This document shows positions 1-8,730 of a DNA stretch of 64,000 nucleotides, piece by piece. The translations under genes and the position numbers were made by a program. The DNA comes from Solirubrobacter deserti. GTDB taxonomy: Bacteria > Actinomycetota > Thermoleophilia > Solirubrobacterales > Solirubrobacteraceae. Position 1 is the stretch's first letter. Every line of letters starts with the position of its first letter. Location of the stretch: contig NZ_JAPCID010000022.1 of the NCBI RefSeq assembly GCF_027587175.1, positions 47,953 through 111,952 of the forward strand, given 5' to 3'. The notes beneath the pieces are model-generated. The model was not told the DNA's origin and ran no database searches. It worked only from the letters and a program-made list of their open reading frames with translations.

Positions 1-2
1 TG

Positions 3-1478
3 GCCGTGTCGCCGGAGTCGTCGGGTCCGCCTGCCGCGGAGGACGCCGTCGCGCCGCACTCGCCGGCGCCGCCAAGCGCGGACGGGGTGTCTGCGTCGTC
101 GGACTCGTCGGAGACGCCTGCGGCGGGGGACGCCGTCGCGCCGCACTCGTCGGCTCCCCCGGTCGGAGACGCGGATGCCGTGTCGCCGGAGTCGTCGGGT
201 CCGCCTGCTGCGGAGGACGCCGCCGCGCCGCAGTCGTTCACGCCGCCGGTCGGGGCCGGGGATGCCGCGTCGCCGGAGTCGTCGGCGCCGCCAGTCGGAG
301 ATGGGATGGCCGCGTCGCCGCAGTCGTCGGCGCCGCCGGCCGGAGCCGGAGACGCCGCGGCGTCGCAGTCGGCGCCGCCCGCCGGGTATTCGTCCGACGC
401 GCCCGCGTCGTCCGCGCCGGCCCCCGGCGAGGTCCCGGCCGTGACGCCGTCGTCCGCGCCCCCTGCCGGGTCCGCCGCGCCGACGCGTTCGTCTGCGGCG
501 CCTACGGAGTCCCCGGCGGGCGCGCCCGGCGAGGTTCCCGCGGTGTCGTCCACCACGTCGGCCGAGGATGGGGGCGCCGCGTTGTCGTCGTCGTCCGCCG
601 CGGCCGGCGACGCCTCCGTCGCGCCGCCGCAGTCGTCGGCGCCGCCCGCCGCCGCGCCGCCGTCATCTCCGCCGGCCACAGGGAATGGCGCCGCCGCGCC
701 TTTGCCGGACCCGGCCGGAGATGCCGCCGCTGCGTGGGTGTCCTCGGCTGCGTCAGCGATCGACGTCTCGCCGCCTCCCGCCGGGCCGGCGTTCGTGGAC
801 GTCGCCACGGTCCGCGCCGCGGGGATCTCCGCCGGGTTGCGGCTGCCCGCGGGCGTGTACGCGAACATCGCCGCGGCGCTCGCCACGGGCAAGCACCTGC
901 TGCTCACCGGGGCGCCCGGCTCCGGCAAGACGACGCTGGCGATGGCGGTCACGCGCGCCGCGGCACAGGAGGGCAAGGCGCGCGGAGCCACCGTCGTCAC
1001 CGGCGATCCGCGCGACGTGATCCCGGAGGCGGCGACTCAGGGCCGGTGGGTGATCGTCGACGAGCTCGACCCGGACGCGTTCACGAGCGCGCTCGCGCCG
1101 CTGAGCTCGTTCCTCGGCGGGGTGCCGGTCACGTTCGCGTCCGGGGAGGCGACGGCGGCCGAGGACTGGCGGCTGATCGCCACGTGGAACGACCCGCAGC
1201 CGCCGCGCGCGGCGATCCTGCGGCGGTTCGCGGTCGTCGACGTGCACGCCCCCGGCGGCGAGGAGCTACACGCCGCGATCCGGCACGCCGCCGGCCACGA
1301 CGCGACCGCCACGGCTGCGGCGGAGAAGCTCGTCCACTACGCGGGCCGGGTCGGCACCGGCGTGCTGCTGGAGGCCGCGCAACACGCCGCGGCACGCCAG
1401 TCCGCGACGCCGACCGACCCCGACACGCTGGCCGCGGAGCTGATCGCCGCCTACATCGCGCCGCTGATCGAGCCGTGA
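3..1478 (+). CDS. AAA+ (MoxR/AAA_5-like) ATPase with long Ala/Pro/Ser-rich N-terminus; 5' end outside window
   Basis: The frame is open to the left edge; the first in-window start is GTG at 6, so the real N-terminus is probably upstream. The first ~250 codons are low-complexity Ala/Pro/Ser/Asp with degenerate tandem repeats and no visible fold. The last ~230 residues are an AAA+ module: Walker A GAPGSGKTT (about residue 302 counting from GTG 6), Walker B WVIVDELD (~348), a sensor-1-like ATWN and an ILRRF arginine pair after it. That order fits MoxR/AAA_5 ATPases, which use ATP to remodel partner proteins, often VWA-domain proteins; no VWA gene is visible here. The stop codon overlaps the GTG of the next gene (GTGA), so it is probably cotranslated with the HELCH protein. 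The role is unknown; the ATPase assignment is firm. Confidence 0.8.
   Translation, partial: AVSPESSGPPAAEDAVAPHSPAPPSADGVSASSDSSETPAAGDAVAPHSSAPPVGDADAVSPESSGPPAAEDAAAPQSFTPPVGAGDAASPESSAPPVGDGMAASPQSSAPPAGAGDAAASQSAPPAGYSSDAPASSAPAPGEVPAVTPSSAPPAGSAAPTRSSAAPTESPAGAPGEVPAVSSTTSAEDGGAALSSSSAAAGDASVAPPQSSAPPAAAPPSSPPATGNGAAAPLPDPAGDAAAAWVSSAASAIDVSPPPAGPAFVDVATVRAAGISAGLRLPAGVYANIAAALATGKHLLLTGAPGSGKTTLAMAVTRAAAQEGKARGATVVTGDPRDVIPEAATQGRWVIVDELDPDAFTSALAPLSSFLGGVPVTFASGEATAAEDWRLIATWNDPQPPRAAILRRFAVVDVHAPGGEELHAAIRHAAGHDATATAAAEKLVHYAGRVGTGVLLEAAQHAAARQSATPTDPDTLAAELIAAYIAPLIEP
6..232 (+). repeat. Degenerate in-frame repeat, two ~53-bp copies 174 bp apart
   Basis: The segment starting at 6 (gtgtcgccggagtcgtcggg...) recurs nearly unchanged at 180, with only a few substitutions over about 53 bp. 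Shorter versions of the same Ser-Pro-Glu-Ser-Ser / Gly-Asp-Ala unit continue to about 380. The repeats keep frame and encode the disordered N-terminal tail of the ATPase, so they look like expansion of a linker, not a mobile element. Confidence 0.6.
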
Positions 1479-1831
1479 ACCTGCGACGGACCCCGGAGGA
1501 GCGGGCGGCGCTCGAGCGGGCCAAGCGGACGCTCGACACGCTCGACTTCTATCCCGAGCCGGTGGACATCGCCCGCGTGCGCATCCTGCACGTCCCGCGG
1601 CTGTTCAAGCTCCCCTGGTTCCGTCGCTTCCACGGCTACAACATGGGCCCGCTGATCCTGATCAAGCGCCCGCTCTACCAGTGCGCACCGAGCCTGATCG
1701 CGCACGAGCTCTGCCACGTGTGGCAGGACCAGGATCACCGGCTGCGAATGTGGTGGAGCTACATCGCGCAGGGCTACAGCAACAACCCGCACGAGATCGA
1801 GGCGCGCAAGGCCGGAGCCGCAGCAGCCTGA
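1475..1831 (+). CDS. Small zincin-like protein with HELCH motif
   Basis: 118 residues. GTG at 1475 overlaps the preceding stop by 4 nt; no other start gives this coupling. The sequence contains LIAHELCHVWQ, an HExxH zinc-metallopeptidase motif at about residues 76-80, embedded in a region rich in Trp/Tyr/His. The N-terminal part is charged (RRTPEERAALERAKR). No signal peptide is visible, so it is probably cytoplasmic. The third zinc ligand cannot be assigned by eye; NNPHEIEARKAG near the C-terminus is the most likely source of an Asn/His/Glu ligand, as in SprT-like or DUF4157-like zincins. The role as a peptidase is inferred from the motif only. It sits between an AAA+ ATPase and an unknown protein in an overlapping gene string. 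Confidence 0.7.
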   Translation: MNLRRTPEERAALERAKRTLDTLDFYPEPVDIARVRILHVPRLFKLPWFRRFHGYNMGPLILIKRPLYQCAPSLIAHELCHVWQDQDHRLRMWWSYIAQGYSNNPHEIEARKAGAAAA

Positions 1832-2286
1832 TGGACGAACCCACGCTCACCGCGATCGCCACCGCGCGCGCCTTCCAGCAGGCCTCGCAGGCCCAGCGCG
1901 TCGTCGTCATCCTCGACCGCCCGGACCAGGAGCCCGCGATGATCGAGGTCGACGAGTTCCTCGACGCCGAGGTCACCGAGGGCGAGCACGTCGCGACCGT
2001 CCCGCACAACGCCGCGCTGAACGCGCCCGCGAAGCCGCTCCCCGACATCCGCCCGACCCCGCACACCGCGATCGACATCGACCTCGACACCGGCGAGCTC
2101 TCGGCGCCGCTCGGCACGGTCGAGCACCTGCGGGACTCGGTGCTCGCGCTCGCCGCCGCGTTCGGCGGCCTGACCGTCGCCAGTGCCGAGTTCGCCACCA
2201 ACGACCCCGAGACGCCGATCACGTTCGCCGCACGCGTCGGCGAACCCGTCGTGCTCGGTGCCGGGGACGCCCAGTTCGAGCTGTGA
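1831..2286 (+). CDS. Conserved-looking protein of unknown function
   Basis: 151 residues, starting at ATG 1831, which overlaps the previous stop by one base (TGATG). No family is recognised. The protein is acidic and without Cys, signal peptide or membrane segment; the middle holds Pro-rich stretches (PAKPLPDIRPTPHTAIDIDL) and the C-terminal third is predicted beta-rich with Ala-rich helix (LALAAAFGGLTVASAEF). The GNAT gene starts inside its last codons (GTGA-type overlap), so translation of the whole cluster 3-2756 appears coupled. It could be a binding partner of the ATPase or the zincin, but the sequence does not show this. Confidence 0.55.
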   Translation: MDEPTLTAIATARAFQQASQAQRVVVILDRPDQEPAMIEVDEFLDAEVTEGEHVATVPHNAALNAPAKPLPDIRPTPHTAIDIDLDTGELSAPLGTVEHLRDSVLALAAAFGGLTVASAEFATNDPETPITFAARVGEPVVLGAGDAQFEL

Positions 2287-2756
2287 TCCGCCCCGAGACG
2301 CCCGACGACTACGCCCGCATCCGCGCCATCCACGCAGGCGCGTTTCCGCAGCCGCTGGAGGCGCAGCTCGTGGAGGACCTGCGCGCCGCGGGCGACCATG
2401 TGCCGGAGCTGTGCCTCGTGCACCCGCACGGCCACGTGATGACGAGCAAGGCGCGCGTCGACGACCACCCCGCGCTCGCGCTCGGCCCGATCGCCGTCGA
2501 CACGACCTATCAGCGCCAGGGCATCGGGAGCGAGCTCATACGCGCCGTGATCGAACGCGCGCAGCACACCGACTACACGCTGATCGGCCTCCTCGGCCAC
2601 CCGACCTACTACCCGCGCTTCGGCTTCCGGCCCGGCGCCGAGCTCGGCATCGAATCCACCTACGACGCGCCTTCCGAGGCGTGGATGGTCCTTCCGCTGC
2701 CCGCCTACACCGACGACGTCCGCGGCACGTTCCACTACGCGCCCGCATTCCCCTAG
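2283..2756 (+). CDS. GNAT-family N-acetyltransferase (YhbS-like)
   Basis: 157 residues from GTG 2283, overlapping the previous stop. It begins with the typical MIRPETPDDYARIRAIH of GNAT proteins (beta1-alpha1), then has motif A TYQRQGIGSELI at about residues 80-91, where the Q-R-Q-G-I-G loop binds the pyrophosphate of acetyl-CoA, followed by LGHPTYYPRFGFRP, a strongly conserved element of the YhbS/COG3153 subgroup. These enzymes transfer an acetyl group from acetyl-CoA to an amine; the substrate is not predictable. Last gene of the overlapping cluster. Confidence 0.85.
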   Translation: MIRPETPDDYARIRAIHAGAFPQPLEAQLVEDLRAAGDHVPELCLVHPHGHVMTSKARVDDHPALALGPIAVDTTYQRQGIGSELIRAVIERAQHTDYTLIGLLGHPTYYPRFGFRPGAELGIESTYDAPSEAWMVLPLPAYTDDVRGTFHYAPAFP

Positions 2757-2824
2757 ACCTTCGGGGAGTCCTGGAACCCGCGGGTCTGCCGATGTGAAGA
2801 ACGGGTAACCCGACAACCAAGACG

Positions 2825-3214
2825 ATGCTTCACCAACGCCATTACACCGCCGACCAGGCCAACGCTCTCCTCCCTGAGGTGCGCTCGACGGTTCGTCGCC
2901 TGCAGGCGGCGAAGCGGGTGCTCCAGGACGAGGGCTTCGACACGGGCTTCGCGACGCTCGCCGACGTGGTCGGCGGCGCGTTTCCGGGGCGCGAACGCGC
3001 GCAGGCCGCCGTGGCCGCGACGCTGGGCTTCGAGCACCTGGAGGAGCTGGACCTGCTGGTCCGCGATCTCGAGGCCGGCTTGATCGACTTCCCGTCCCTG
3101 CGCGACGGCCGCGAGGTCTACCTGTGCTGGCAGGTGGACGAGCAGGAAGTCGCTCACTGGCACACCGCCGAAGCCGGCTATCCGAGCCGCTTCCCGCTGG
3201 ACCCCTGGTCGTAG
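2825..3214 (+). CDS. DUF2203 family protein
   Basis: 129 residues starting at ATG 2825. The sequence matches the DUF2203 pattern end to end: YTADQANALLPEVRSTVRRL at the N-terminus, a central helical part, and the diagnostic GLIDFPSLRDGREVYLCW followed by WHTAEAGYPSRFPL. The function of the family is unknown; it is common in Actinobacteria and Firmicutes as a small cytoplasmic protein. It stands alone between the GNAT cluster and the two-component genes, with about 70 nt before it and 48 nt after it. Confidence 0.85.
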   Translation: MLHQRHYTADQANALLPEVRSTVRRLQAAKRVLQDEGFDTGFATLADVVGGAFPGRERAQAAVAATLGFEHLEELDLLVRDLEAGLIDFPSLRDGREVYLCWQVDEQEVAHWHTAEAGYPSRFPLDPWS

Positions 3215-3262
3215 TTCCCCCTTCTTACACGGTTCTCAGGTAACGCCCCGAGGATTGCGCAT

Positions 3263-3925
3263 GTGCGCATCCTCGTAGTGGACGACGAGCCCTCAGTACG
3301 CGACGCACTCGACCGTGCGCTGCGCATGGACGGCTACAAGGTCGAGCTCGCCGCGGACGGCCGCCAGGCGCTCGACGCGCTCGCCGACCAGCCGCCGGAC
3401 GCGATCGTCCTCGACGTCCTCATGCCCGAACCGGACGGGCTCGAGGTCTGCCGCCGCCTGCGTGCCGCCGGGGACCACACGCCGGTGCTCATGCTCACCG
3501 CGCGCGACGCCGTCCCGGACCGGGTCGCGGGACTGGACGCCGGCGCCGACGACTACCTCATCAAGCCGTTCGCGCTGGAGGAGCTCGGCGCGCGGCTGCG
3601 AGCGCTGCTGAGAAGAAGCGGCGGCCCGAACACCGAGCGGCTGCGCTACGCGGACCTCACGCTCGACCCCGCCGGCCATACCGTCACCCGCGGGGACACG
3701 CCGATCGAGCTCACCCGCACCGAGTTCCTGCTGCTCGAGCTGCTGCTGCGCCACCCGCGGCAGGTGCTGACCCGCACGCAGATCTTCGAGCACGTGTGGG
3801 GCTACGACTTCGGCCCGAGCTCGAACTCGCTCGAGGTCTACGTCGGCTACCTGCGCCGCAAGCTCGGCGAGCCGCGGCTGATCCAGACCGTGCGGGGCGT
3901 CGGCTACGTCCTGCGTGAGCGGTGA
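3263..3925 (+). CDS. OmpR-family response regulator
   Basis: 220 residues; GTG 3263 is chosen because it starts directly at the conserved VRILVVDDE. The receiver domain (1-115) has the acidic pair D7/D8, phosphoacceptor D51 in [13 protein letters not shown]79 and K101 (DDYLIKPF). The C-terminal winged helix (about 125-220) carries [22 protein letters not shown] and ends [11 protein letters not shown]. It closely resembles MprA/PrrA-type regulators. The stop overlaps the kinase start (GTGA). Downstream lie lipoprotein and ABC exporter genes on the same strand, which it may control; this is inferred from gene order. Confidence 0.93.
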   Translation: MRILVVDDEPSVRDALDRALRMDGYKVELAADGRQALDALADQPPDAIVLDVLMPEPDGLEVCRRLRAAGDHTPVLMLTARDAVPDRVAGLDAGADDYLIKPFALEELGARLRALLRRSGGPNTERLRYADLTLDPAGHTVTRGDTPIELTRTEFLLLELLLRHPRQVLTRTQIFEHVWGYDFGPSSNSLEVYVGYLRRKLGEPRLIQTVRGVGYVLRER

Positions 3926-5214
3926 GCTTCCGGCGCCGGCTGACGCTGTCCTGCGGCGTGGCGGTCGCGTTCGTCGCGGTGCTCGGCTGCGTGCTCGCCT
4001 ACTGGGCGGTGCGCACCACGTTGCGCGCCGAGATCGACGCCGCCCTCGAACGCGAGGTCGCGCAGCGCGTGCCGGGGGAGATGGGCGCGACGCTGATCCG
4101 CCGCGCCGATCTGCTGACCGAGGCGCCGCCCGCGTTCGTGACCGAGATCCGGCGCACCCAGCCGATCGTGGGCCCGGATGAGGAGCTCATGCGCGCGGTG
4201 GCCGAAGGTCGCGAGGGCCCGTTCTTCGCCGACCGCGAGATCGACGGCGTCCACGTCCGCGTCCACGTCGCGCAGGCCGGCGACGGCATGACGCTGTTCG
4301 TCGCGCGGCCGCTGACCGAGGTCGACTCGGCGCTCGCGCGCCTGCGGATCGCGCTCGGGGTGCTGGCCGCGGCGGGGATCGCACTCGCGGTCGTCCTGAG
4401 CCGGCTCGCCATGCGCGCCGCCGCGCGCCCCGTGTCCGAGCTCACGACCACGGCCGAGCACGTCGCCTCCACGCGCGACCTCACGCGCCGGATCGACGCC
4501 CACGGCGACGACGAGATCGCCCGCCTGGCGACCGCGTTCAACACGATGCTGGAAGCGCTGGAGCGCTCGCAACGCGCGCAGAAGCAGCTGGTCGCCGACG
4601 CCTCGCACGAGCTGCGCACTCCGCTCACCTCACTGCGCACGAACCTCGAGGTGCTCGCGCGCGGCGGGCCGCCGGACGCGACCGATCGCGAGCGTCTGCG
4701 CGCGGACCTGGTGGCCCAGCTGGAGGAGCTCACGGGCCTGGTCGGCGACCTCACCGAGCTCGCGCGCGACGAGGAGCTCGAGATCGAGGACGTGCGCCTC
4801 GACATGCTGGTCGAAGGCGCGGTGGAGCGGGCCCGCCGGCACGCGCCGCACATCACCTACACCACCGAGCTCGAGCCGACGCTCATCAACGGCGTCCCGT
4901 CCCGGCTGGACCGCGCCGTGGGCAACCTGCTCGACAACGCCGCCAAGTACTCGCCGGCCGGGAGCGTCGTGGACGTGCGCCTGCGCGACGGCGAGCTGAC
5001 CGTGCGCGACCGCGGCCCCGGCATCCCGGCGGCCGACCTCCCGCACGTGTTCGACCGCTTCTACCGCGCGGACGCGGCGCGCGGGCGGCCCGGCTCCGGC
5101 CTCGGGCTCGCGATCGTGCGCCAGGTGGCCGAGACGCACGGCGGGACGGTCGCCGCCGAGGCCGCCGACGGCGGCGGTGCGCTGCTGCGGCTGCGGCTCT
5201 CAGCAACTTCCTAG
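3922..5214 (+). CDS. Sensor histidine kinase (HAMP-HisKA-HATPase)
   Basis: 430 residues. TM1 about 9-30, an extracytoplasmic sensor of roughly 110 residues, TM2 about 143-163, HAMP, then HisKA with the phosphorylated His in [14 protein letters not shown] (H229). The ATP-binding domain shows [18 protein letters not shown] and GSGLGLAI. It partners the overlapping response regulator (MprAB/PrrAB-like architecture). The sensor part has no recognisable small-molecule domain; it would face the outside of the cytoplasmic membrane. The lipoprotein and efflux genes that follow suggest cell-envelope or drug stress as the signal, which is inference. Confidence 0.92.
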   Translation: MSFRRRLTLSCGVAVAFVAVLGCVLAYWAVRTTLRAEIDAALEREVAQRVPGEMGATLIRRADLLTEAPPAFVTEIRRTQPIVGPDEELMRAVAEGREGPFFADREIDGVHVRVHVAQAGDGMTLFVARPLTEVDSALARLRIALGVLAAAGIALAVVLSRLAMRAAARPVSELTTTAEHVASTRDLTRRIDAHGDDEIARLATAFNTMLEALERSQRAQKQLVADASHELRTPLTSLRTNLEVLARGGPPDATDRERLRADLVAQLEELTGLVGDLTELARDEELEIEDVRLDMLVEGAVERARRHAPHITYTTELEPTLINGVPSRLDRAVGNLLDNAAKYSPAGSVVDVRLRDGELTVRDRGPGIPAADLPHVFDRFYRADAARGRPGSGLGLAIVRQVAETHGGTVAAEAADGGGALLRLRLSATS

Positions 5215-5259
5215 GTTCGGAAAACGGGCGTCTCAGTCCCGCTCGGGACCGTGGCGGGC

Positions 5260-5760
5260 ATGACCAGACGAATCCTGCTCGCCGCCGCTGTCGCCGTCGT
5301 CGCCGGGTGCGGCGCGGAGAAGGAGACTCCGAGCGAGCCCGCGGCCGACCAGAACCGCCAGGCGATGCTCGACTACGCGCGCTGCATGCGCGAGAACGGC
5401 GTCGACATGCCCGACCCGAAGTTCGAGGGCGGGCGCGTGACGATGGCGGTCGGCGCGCCCGGCCAGCGAATCGACCCGGACAAGCTGCGCACCGCCGAGC
5501 AGGCGTGTGCGAAGTACCAGGAGGCGATCAAGCCGCCCGAGATGTCCGACGAGGACAAGGCCGAGTTCAAGGCCAGGGCGCTCGAGCACTCGCGTTGCAT
5601 GCGCGAGAACGGCATCGAGGACTTCCCGGACCCGACGTTCGACGAAAACGGTGGCGCGCGGATGAAGATGACCCGCGAGCTCGATCCGGAGAGCCCGGCG
5701 TTCCAGAAGGCGCAGCAGGCGTGCGAGAAGACGCTGCCCGGGCCCGGAGGCGAGGGGTGA
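5260..5760 (+). CDS. Lipoprotein with duplicated CMRENG motif
   Basis: 166 residues from ATG 5260 (an in-frame GTG at 5251 is possible but adds nothing to the signal peptide). MTRRILLAAAVAVVAGC is a lipoprotein signal with lipobox VAGC (Cys17). The mature part holds two copies of one unit: YARCMRENGVDMPDPKF at about residue 42 and HSRCMRENGIEDFPDPTF at about 107, each followed by a Gly/Arg/Met segment. Together with two further Cys in QQAC/EQAC contexts this suggests two disulphide-bonded repeats. Function is unknown. The following gene starts on its stop codon (GTGA), tying it to the adaptor and MacB-like exporter; it may be an accessory lipoprotein of that exporter. Confidence 0.75.
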   Translation: MTRRILLAAAVAVVAGCGAEKETPSEPAADQNRQAMLDYARCMRENGVDMPDPKFEGGRVTMAVGAPGQRIDPDKLRTAEQACAKYQEAIKPPEMSDEDKAEFKARALEHSRCMRENGIEDFPDPTFDENGGARMKMTRELDPESPAFQKAQQACEKTLPGPGGEG

Positions 5761-6758
5761 GACGCTCGGTGGTGCTGGTCGCGCTCGTCGCCGCCGGGTG
5801 CGGGAGCGAGGCGCCGGCGACCGAGACGCCCGCCGCTCCGCGCGAGACCGCGACCGTCGAGCGCACGGACCTCGTCGACCGCGAGAACCTGCCCGGCACG
5901 CTCGGGTTCGCGGACCCGGGCACGCTCGCGAGCGGCGTCTCCGGGACGCTGACCGGGCTGCGCGCGCCGGGAACGGTCGTCACCCGCGGGCACTCGCTGT
6001 ACGCGGTCGACGGCGCGCCCGCCGCGTTCCTGCTCTACGGCGAGCTGCCCACCTGGCGCGACTTCTCGCCCTCGATGACCGACGGCGAGGACGTGCGCCA
6101 GCTCGAGCGCAACCTGCGCGCGCTGGGCTACGACCCCGGCACCGTCGACGACGACTGGGATTGGGAGACGACGGAGGCCGTCGAGGACTTCCAGCGCGAC
6201 CGGGAGCTCGAGGACGACGGCACGCTCAGCCGCGGCGAGATCGTCTTCCGCGCCGGCGCGACGCGCATCGGCGAGGCGAAGGGCACCGTGGGCGAGGCGA
6301 CCGCTCCGGGCCGGCCGGTCGCGGCGATCTCGTCGGTGGAGCGCGAGGTCGTCGTCGCGCTCGACGCGCGCCGCCAGCACCTGGCCAAGCGCGGCGCGAC
6401 CGTGAGCGTCGAGCTGCCGACGGGTGACGTGGCCGACGGGCGCATCACCGACGTCGGGACGGTCGCCAGCCAGGCGGACGAGGAGAGCGACCCGACCGTC
6501 GAGGTCACCATCACGCTGCGCGGGCGCCGCAACGAGCTCGACCAGGCGCCCGTCGAGGTCGGCTTCGCCGTCGAGGCCGCACGCGACGCCCTGGCCGTCC
6601 CGGTCAAGGCGCTGCTCGCGCGCCAGGGCGGCGGGTACGCGCTCGAACTGCCGGACGGGCGCAAGCTGCCCGTGGAGACGGGGCTGTACGCGGACGACCT
6701 GGTCGAGGTGTCCGGCGCCGGCGTGCGCGAGGGCCTGAAGGTGGTGACCGCGCGATGA
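5757..6758 (+). CDS. Peptidoglycan-binding/HlyD-like periplasmic adaptor lipoprotein
   Basis: 333 residues; GTG 5757 overlaps the preceding stop and begins a lipoprotein signal ([11 protein letters not shown], lipobox Cys15). A peptidoglycan-binding_1 helix set lies at about residues 98-140 ([20 protein letters not shown] ... AVEDFQRD). The C-terminal half is beta-rich with [20 protein letters not shown] and [15 protein letters not shown], the signature of the MFP/HlyD beta-barrel region. Such adaptors link MacB-type ABC transporters to the cell wall in Actinobacteria. The ATPase gene starts inside its stop (ATGA). Confidence 0.82.
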   Translation: MRRSVVLVALVAAGCGSEAPATETPAAPRETATVERTDLVDRENLPGTLGFADPGTLASGVSGTLTGLRAPGTVVTRGHSLYAVDGAPAAFLLYGELPTWRDFSPSMTDGEDVRQLERNLRALGYDPGTVDDDWDWETTEAVEDFQRDRELEDDGTLSRGEIVFRAGATRIGEAKGTVGEATAPGRPVAAISSVEREVVVALDARRQHLAKRGATVSVELPTGDVADGRITDVGTVASQADEESDPTVEVTITLRGRRNELDQAPVEVGFAVEAARDALAVPVKALLARQGGGYALELPDGRKLPVETGLYADDLVEVSGAGVREGLKVVTAR

Positions 6759-7462
6759 CGTCCCCCACACCCGTCGCACCCGGCCATGTCGCCGCGTCCC
6801 GCGAGGAGGCCGTCCTGCGGCTCGTCGATGTGCGCAAGGTCTACGCCGGCGGCGTCGAGGCGCTGCGCGGCGTGTCCCTGAGCGTGCGGCCGGGGGAGGC
6901 GGTGGCGATCGTCGGGCCGTCCGGATCGGGCAAGTCGACGCTGCTGCACGTGATGGGGACGCTGGAGCGGCCGACGTCCGGCGAGGTCCACGTGGCCGGC
7001 GCCGACACGGCCGCGCTCGGGGAGCGTGCGCTGGCGGCGCTGCGGGCGCGCTCGATCGGGTTCGTCTTCCAGCAGTTCTTCCTCCTCGACGGCATGACCG
7101 CGCTCGACAACGTCGCGACCGGGCTGCTGTACGCCGACGTCGCGCCGGGCGAGCGGCGGGCGCGGGCCCGCGAGGCGCTGACCGCGGTGGGCCTCGAGCA
7201 CCGCCTGGACCACTCGCCGTCCAAGCTCTCGGGCGGCGAGCGCCAGCGGGTCGCGATCGCCCGCGCGCTCGTCGGCCGGCCCGCGATCCTGTTCGCCGAC
7301 GAGCCCACCGGCAACCTCGACAGCCGCACCGGCGCGGGCATCCTCGCGCTGCTGCAGGAGCTGCACGCGGCGGGCTCGACGATCGTCACGATCACGCACG
7401 ACCACGCGATCGCGGACGCCTTCCCGCGCCGGGTGCAGATCATGGACGGGGTCGTGGCATGA
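6755..7462 (+). CDS. ABC transporter ATP-binding protein (MacB/LolD type)
   Basis: 235 residues, ATG 6755 in a 4-nt overlap. Walker [12 protein letters not shown] (about residues 52-62), Q-loop [14 protein letters not shown], signature [15 protein letters not shown], Walker [13 protein letters not shown] and H-loop ITHDH are all intact. The EPTGNLDS form is characteristic of the MacB/LolD/FtsE class. It energises the overlapping FtsX-like permease. A ~25-residue N-terminal extension ([18 protein letters not shown]) precedes the domain; a shorter start is possible but would lose the overlap with the adaptor. Confidence 0.93.
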   Translation: MTSPTPVAPGHVAASREEAVLRLVDVRKVYAGGVEALRGVSLSVRPGEAVAIVGPSGSGKSTLLHVMGTLERPTSGEVHVAGADTAALGERALAALRARSIGFVFQQFFLLDGMTALDNVATGLLYADVAPGERRARAREALTAVGLEHRLDHSPSKLSGGERQRVAIARALVGRPAILFADEPTGNLDSRTGAGILALLQELHAAGSTIVTITHDHAIADAFPRRVQIMDGVVA

Positions 7463-8625
7463 CCGCCGCGGACGTCCTCCGGACCGGCGCGCTGGGCCTG
7501 CGCACGCGGCGCGCCCGCGCGGCGCTGTCGGCGCTCGGGATCGCGATCGGCGTGGCGTCGATGGTCGCCGTGCTCGGCATCAGCGAGTCCTCGAAGGCCG
7601 ACCTGCTCGCGCAGCTCGACGAGCTCGGCACGAACCTGCTGCAGGTCGCGCCCGGCCAGTCCTTCCTCGGCGAGGACTCGACGCTGCCCGAGTCCGCGTC
7701 GGCGATGCTCCGGCGCGTGAACGGCGTCGAGTCGGTCGCGGCCACCGCCGCCGTCGGCGAGGCGACCGTGCGCCGCAGCCCCGCCATCGACGAGGCCGAG
7801 ACGGGCGGCATCGGCGTCGTCGCCGCCGACCCGGCGCTGCGGGACGCCGTCGGCGCCAGCGTGCGCCGCGGGCGCTTCCTGGACGCCGCCACCGGCCGTT
7901 ACCCGGCGGTCGTGCTCGGCGCCCAGACGGCCGCGACGCTCGGCATCGACGACGCCGACTCGCGCGTCTGGCTCGGCGGGCGCTGGTTCACCGTCATCGG
8001 CATCCTCGACCCGGTCGCGCTGGCCCCGAGCCTCGACACCGCGGCGCTGATCGGCTTCGCGGCCGCGAAGACGTACTTCGACCTGGACCCGAACCCGAGC
8101 ACGGTCTTCGTCCGCGCCGACCAGGAGCGCGTCGAAGGCGTCCGCGACCTGCTGGGCGCGACCGCCAACCCGGAGCGGCCGGAGGAGGTCGACGTCTCGC
8201 GCCCGTCCGACGCGCTGGAGGCGCGAGCGGCGGCCAAGACCGCGTTCACGTCGCTGTTCCTCGGCCTCGGCGCCGTCGCCCTGCTGGTCGGCGGCGTGGG
8301 GATCGCGAACGTGATGGTGATCTCGGTGCTGGAACGCCGGCCGGAGATCGGGCTGCGGCGCGCGCTCGGGGCCACGCGCCGCCACGTCGGCACGCAGTTC
8401 CTGACCGAGTCGCTGCTGCTCGCGGGCGCGGGCGGCGTGATCGGGACCGCGCTGGGCGCGGCCGTCACCGCGGGCTACGCGCTCAACGAGGGCTGGATCG
8501 TGGCCGTGCCGCTCGTCGCCCTCGGCGGCGGCGTGCTCGTCGCGGTCGTCGCGGGCGGCGTCGCCGGCCTCTACCCGGCCCTGCGCGCCGCCCGCCTCTC
8601 GCCCACGGAGGCGCTCCGTTCCTAA
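7459..8625 (+). CDS. ABC transporter permease (MacB/FtsX type)
   Basis: 388 residues. An N-terminal membrane segment ([20 protein letters not shown]) is followed by a periplasmic MacB_PCD domain (about 45-255) and three C-terminal membrane segments; the cytoplasmic loop [20 protein letters not shown] is the FtsX hallmark. MacB-type permeases do not move substrates through the membrane lipid core but transmit ATPase motion to the periplasm. With the adaptor and ATPase it forms an exporter under likely control of the upstream two-component system. The TAA stop lies inside the first copy of the palindromic repeat at 8621. Confidence 0.92.
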   Translation: MTAADVLRTGALGLRTRRARAALSALGIAIGVASMVAVLGISESSKADLLAQLDELGTNLLQVAPGQSFLGEDSTLPESASAMLRRVNGVESVAATAAVGEATVRRSPAIDEAETGGIGVVAADPALRDAVGASVRRGRFLDAATGRYPAVVLGAQTAATLGIDDADSRVWLGGRWFTVIGILDPVALAPSLDTAALIGFAAAKTYFDLDPNPSTVFVRADQERVEGVRDLLGATANPERPEEVDVSRPSDALEARAAAKTAFTSLFLGLGAVALLVGGVGIANVMVISVLERRPEIGLRRALGATRRHVGTQFLTESLLLAGAGGVIGTALGAAVTAGYALNEGWIVAVPLVALGGGVLVAVVAGGVAGLYPALRAARLSPTEALRS

Positions 8626-8647
8626 AGAGGGACAGTCCCTCTTTAGG
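8621..8647. repeat. 27-bp perfect palindrome, copy 1 (REP-like or terminator)
   Basis: Arms CCTAAAGAGGGAC and GTCCCTCTTTAGG are perfect reverse complements with a single A between them. The stop codon of the permease is inside the left arm. A TTTTT run follows 10 nt downstream (8659-8663), so the transcript could form a terminator. The same sequence recurs at 8697, and both copies are preceded by GTT and followed by TT, so the unit is a repeated element and not only a local hairpin. Confidence 0.8.
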
Positions 8648-8696
8648 TTCAGGGCACGTTTTTGGCTTGTCACCGTCGCTCACCCCGGCGGGTGTT

Positions 8697-8722
8697 CCTA
8701 AAGAGGGACAGTCCCCTTTAGG
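8697..8722. repeat. Palindromic repeat, copy 2 (right arm one base shorter)
   Basis: Left arm CCTAAAGAGGGAC is identical to copy 1; the right arm is GTCCCCTTTAGG, one base different in length. The two copies are in direct orientation, 76 bp start to start, with unrelated sequence between them. The core GGGACAGTCCC resembles REP sequences that accompany RAYT transposases, but no transposase gene is in this window. Confidence 0.75.
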
Positions 8723-8724
8723 TT
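8719..8724 (+). promoter_or_regulatory. Putative -10 (TAGGTT) for the P450 gene, inside repeat copy 2
   Basis: TAGGTT fits TANNNT and lies 6 nt before the GTG at 8731, the geometry of a leaderless transcript. The hexamer spans the right end of the repeat, so the repeat may have supplied the promoter. Confidence 0.4.
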
Positions 8725-8730
8725 TGGGGG

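Noticed and set aside
6..740. N-terminal repeats of the first gene as a mobile or CRISPR-like array
   Set aside because: Units are degenerate, in frame, of uneven length and encode a disordered tail.
8621..8730. Complete insertion sequence between the two palindromes
   Set aside because: Only 49 bp lie between the copies and no transposase is encoded there.
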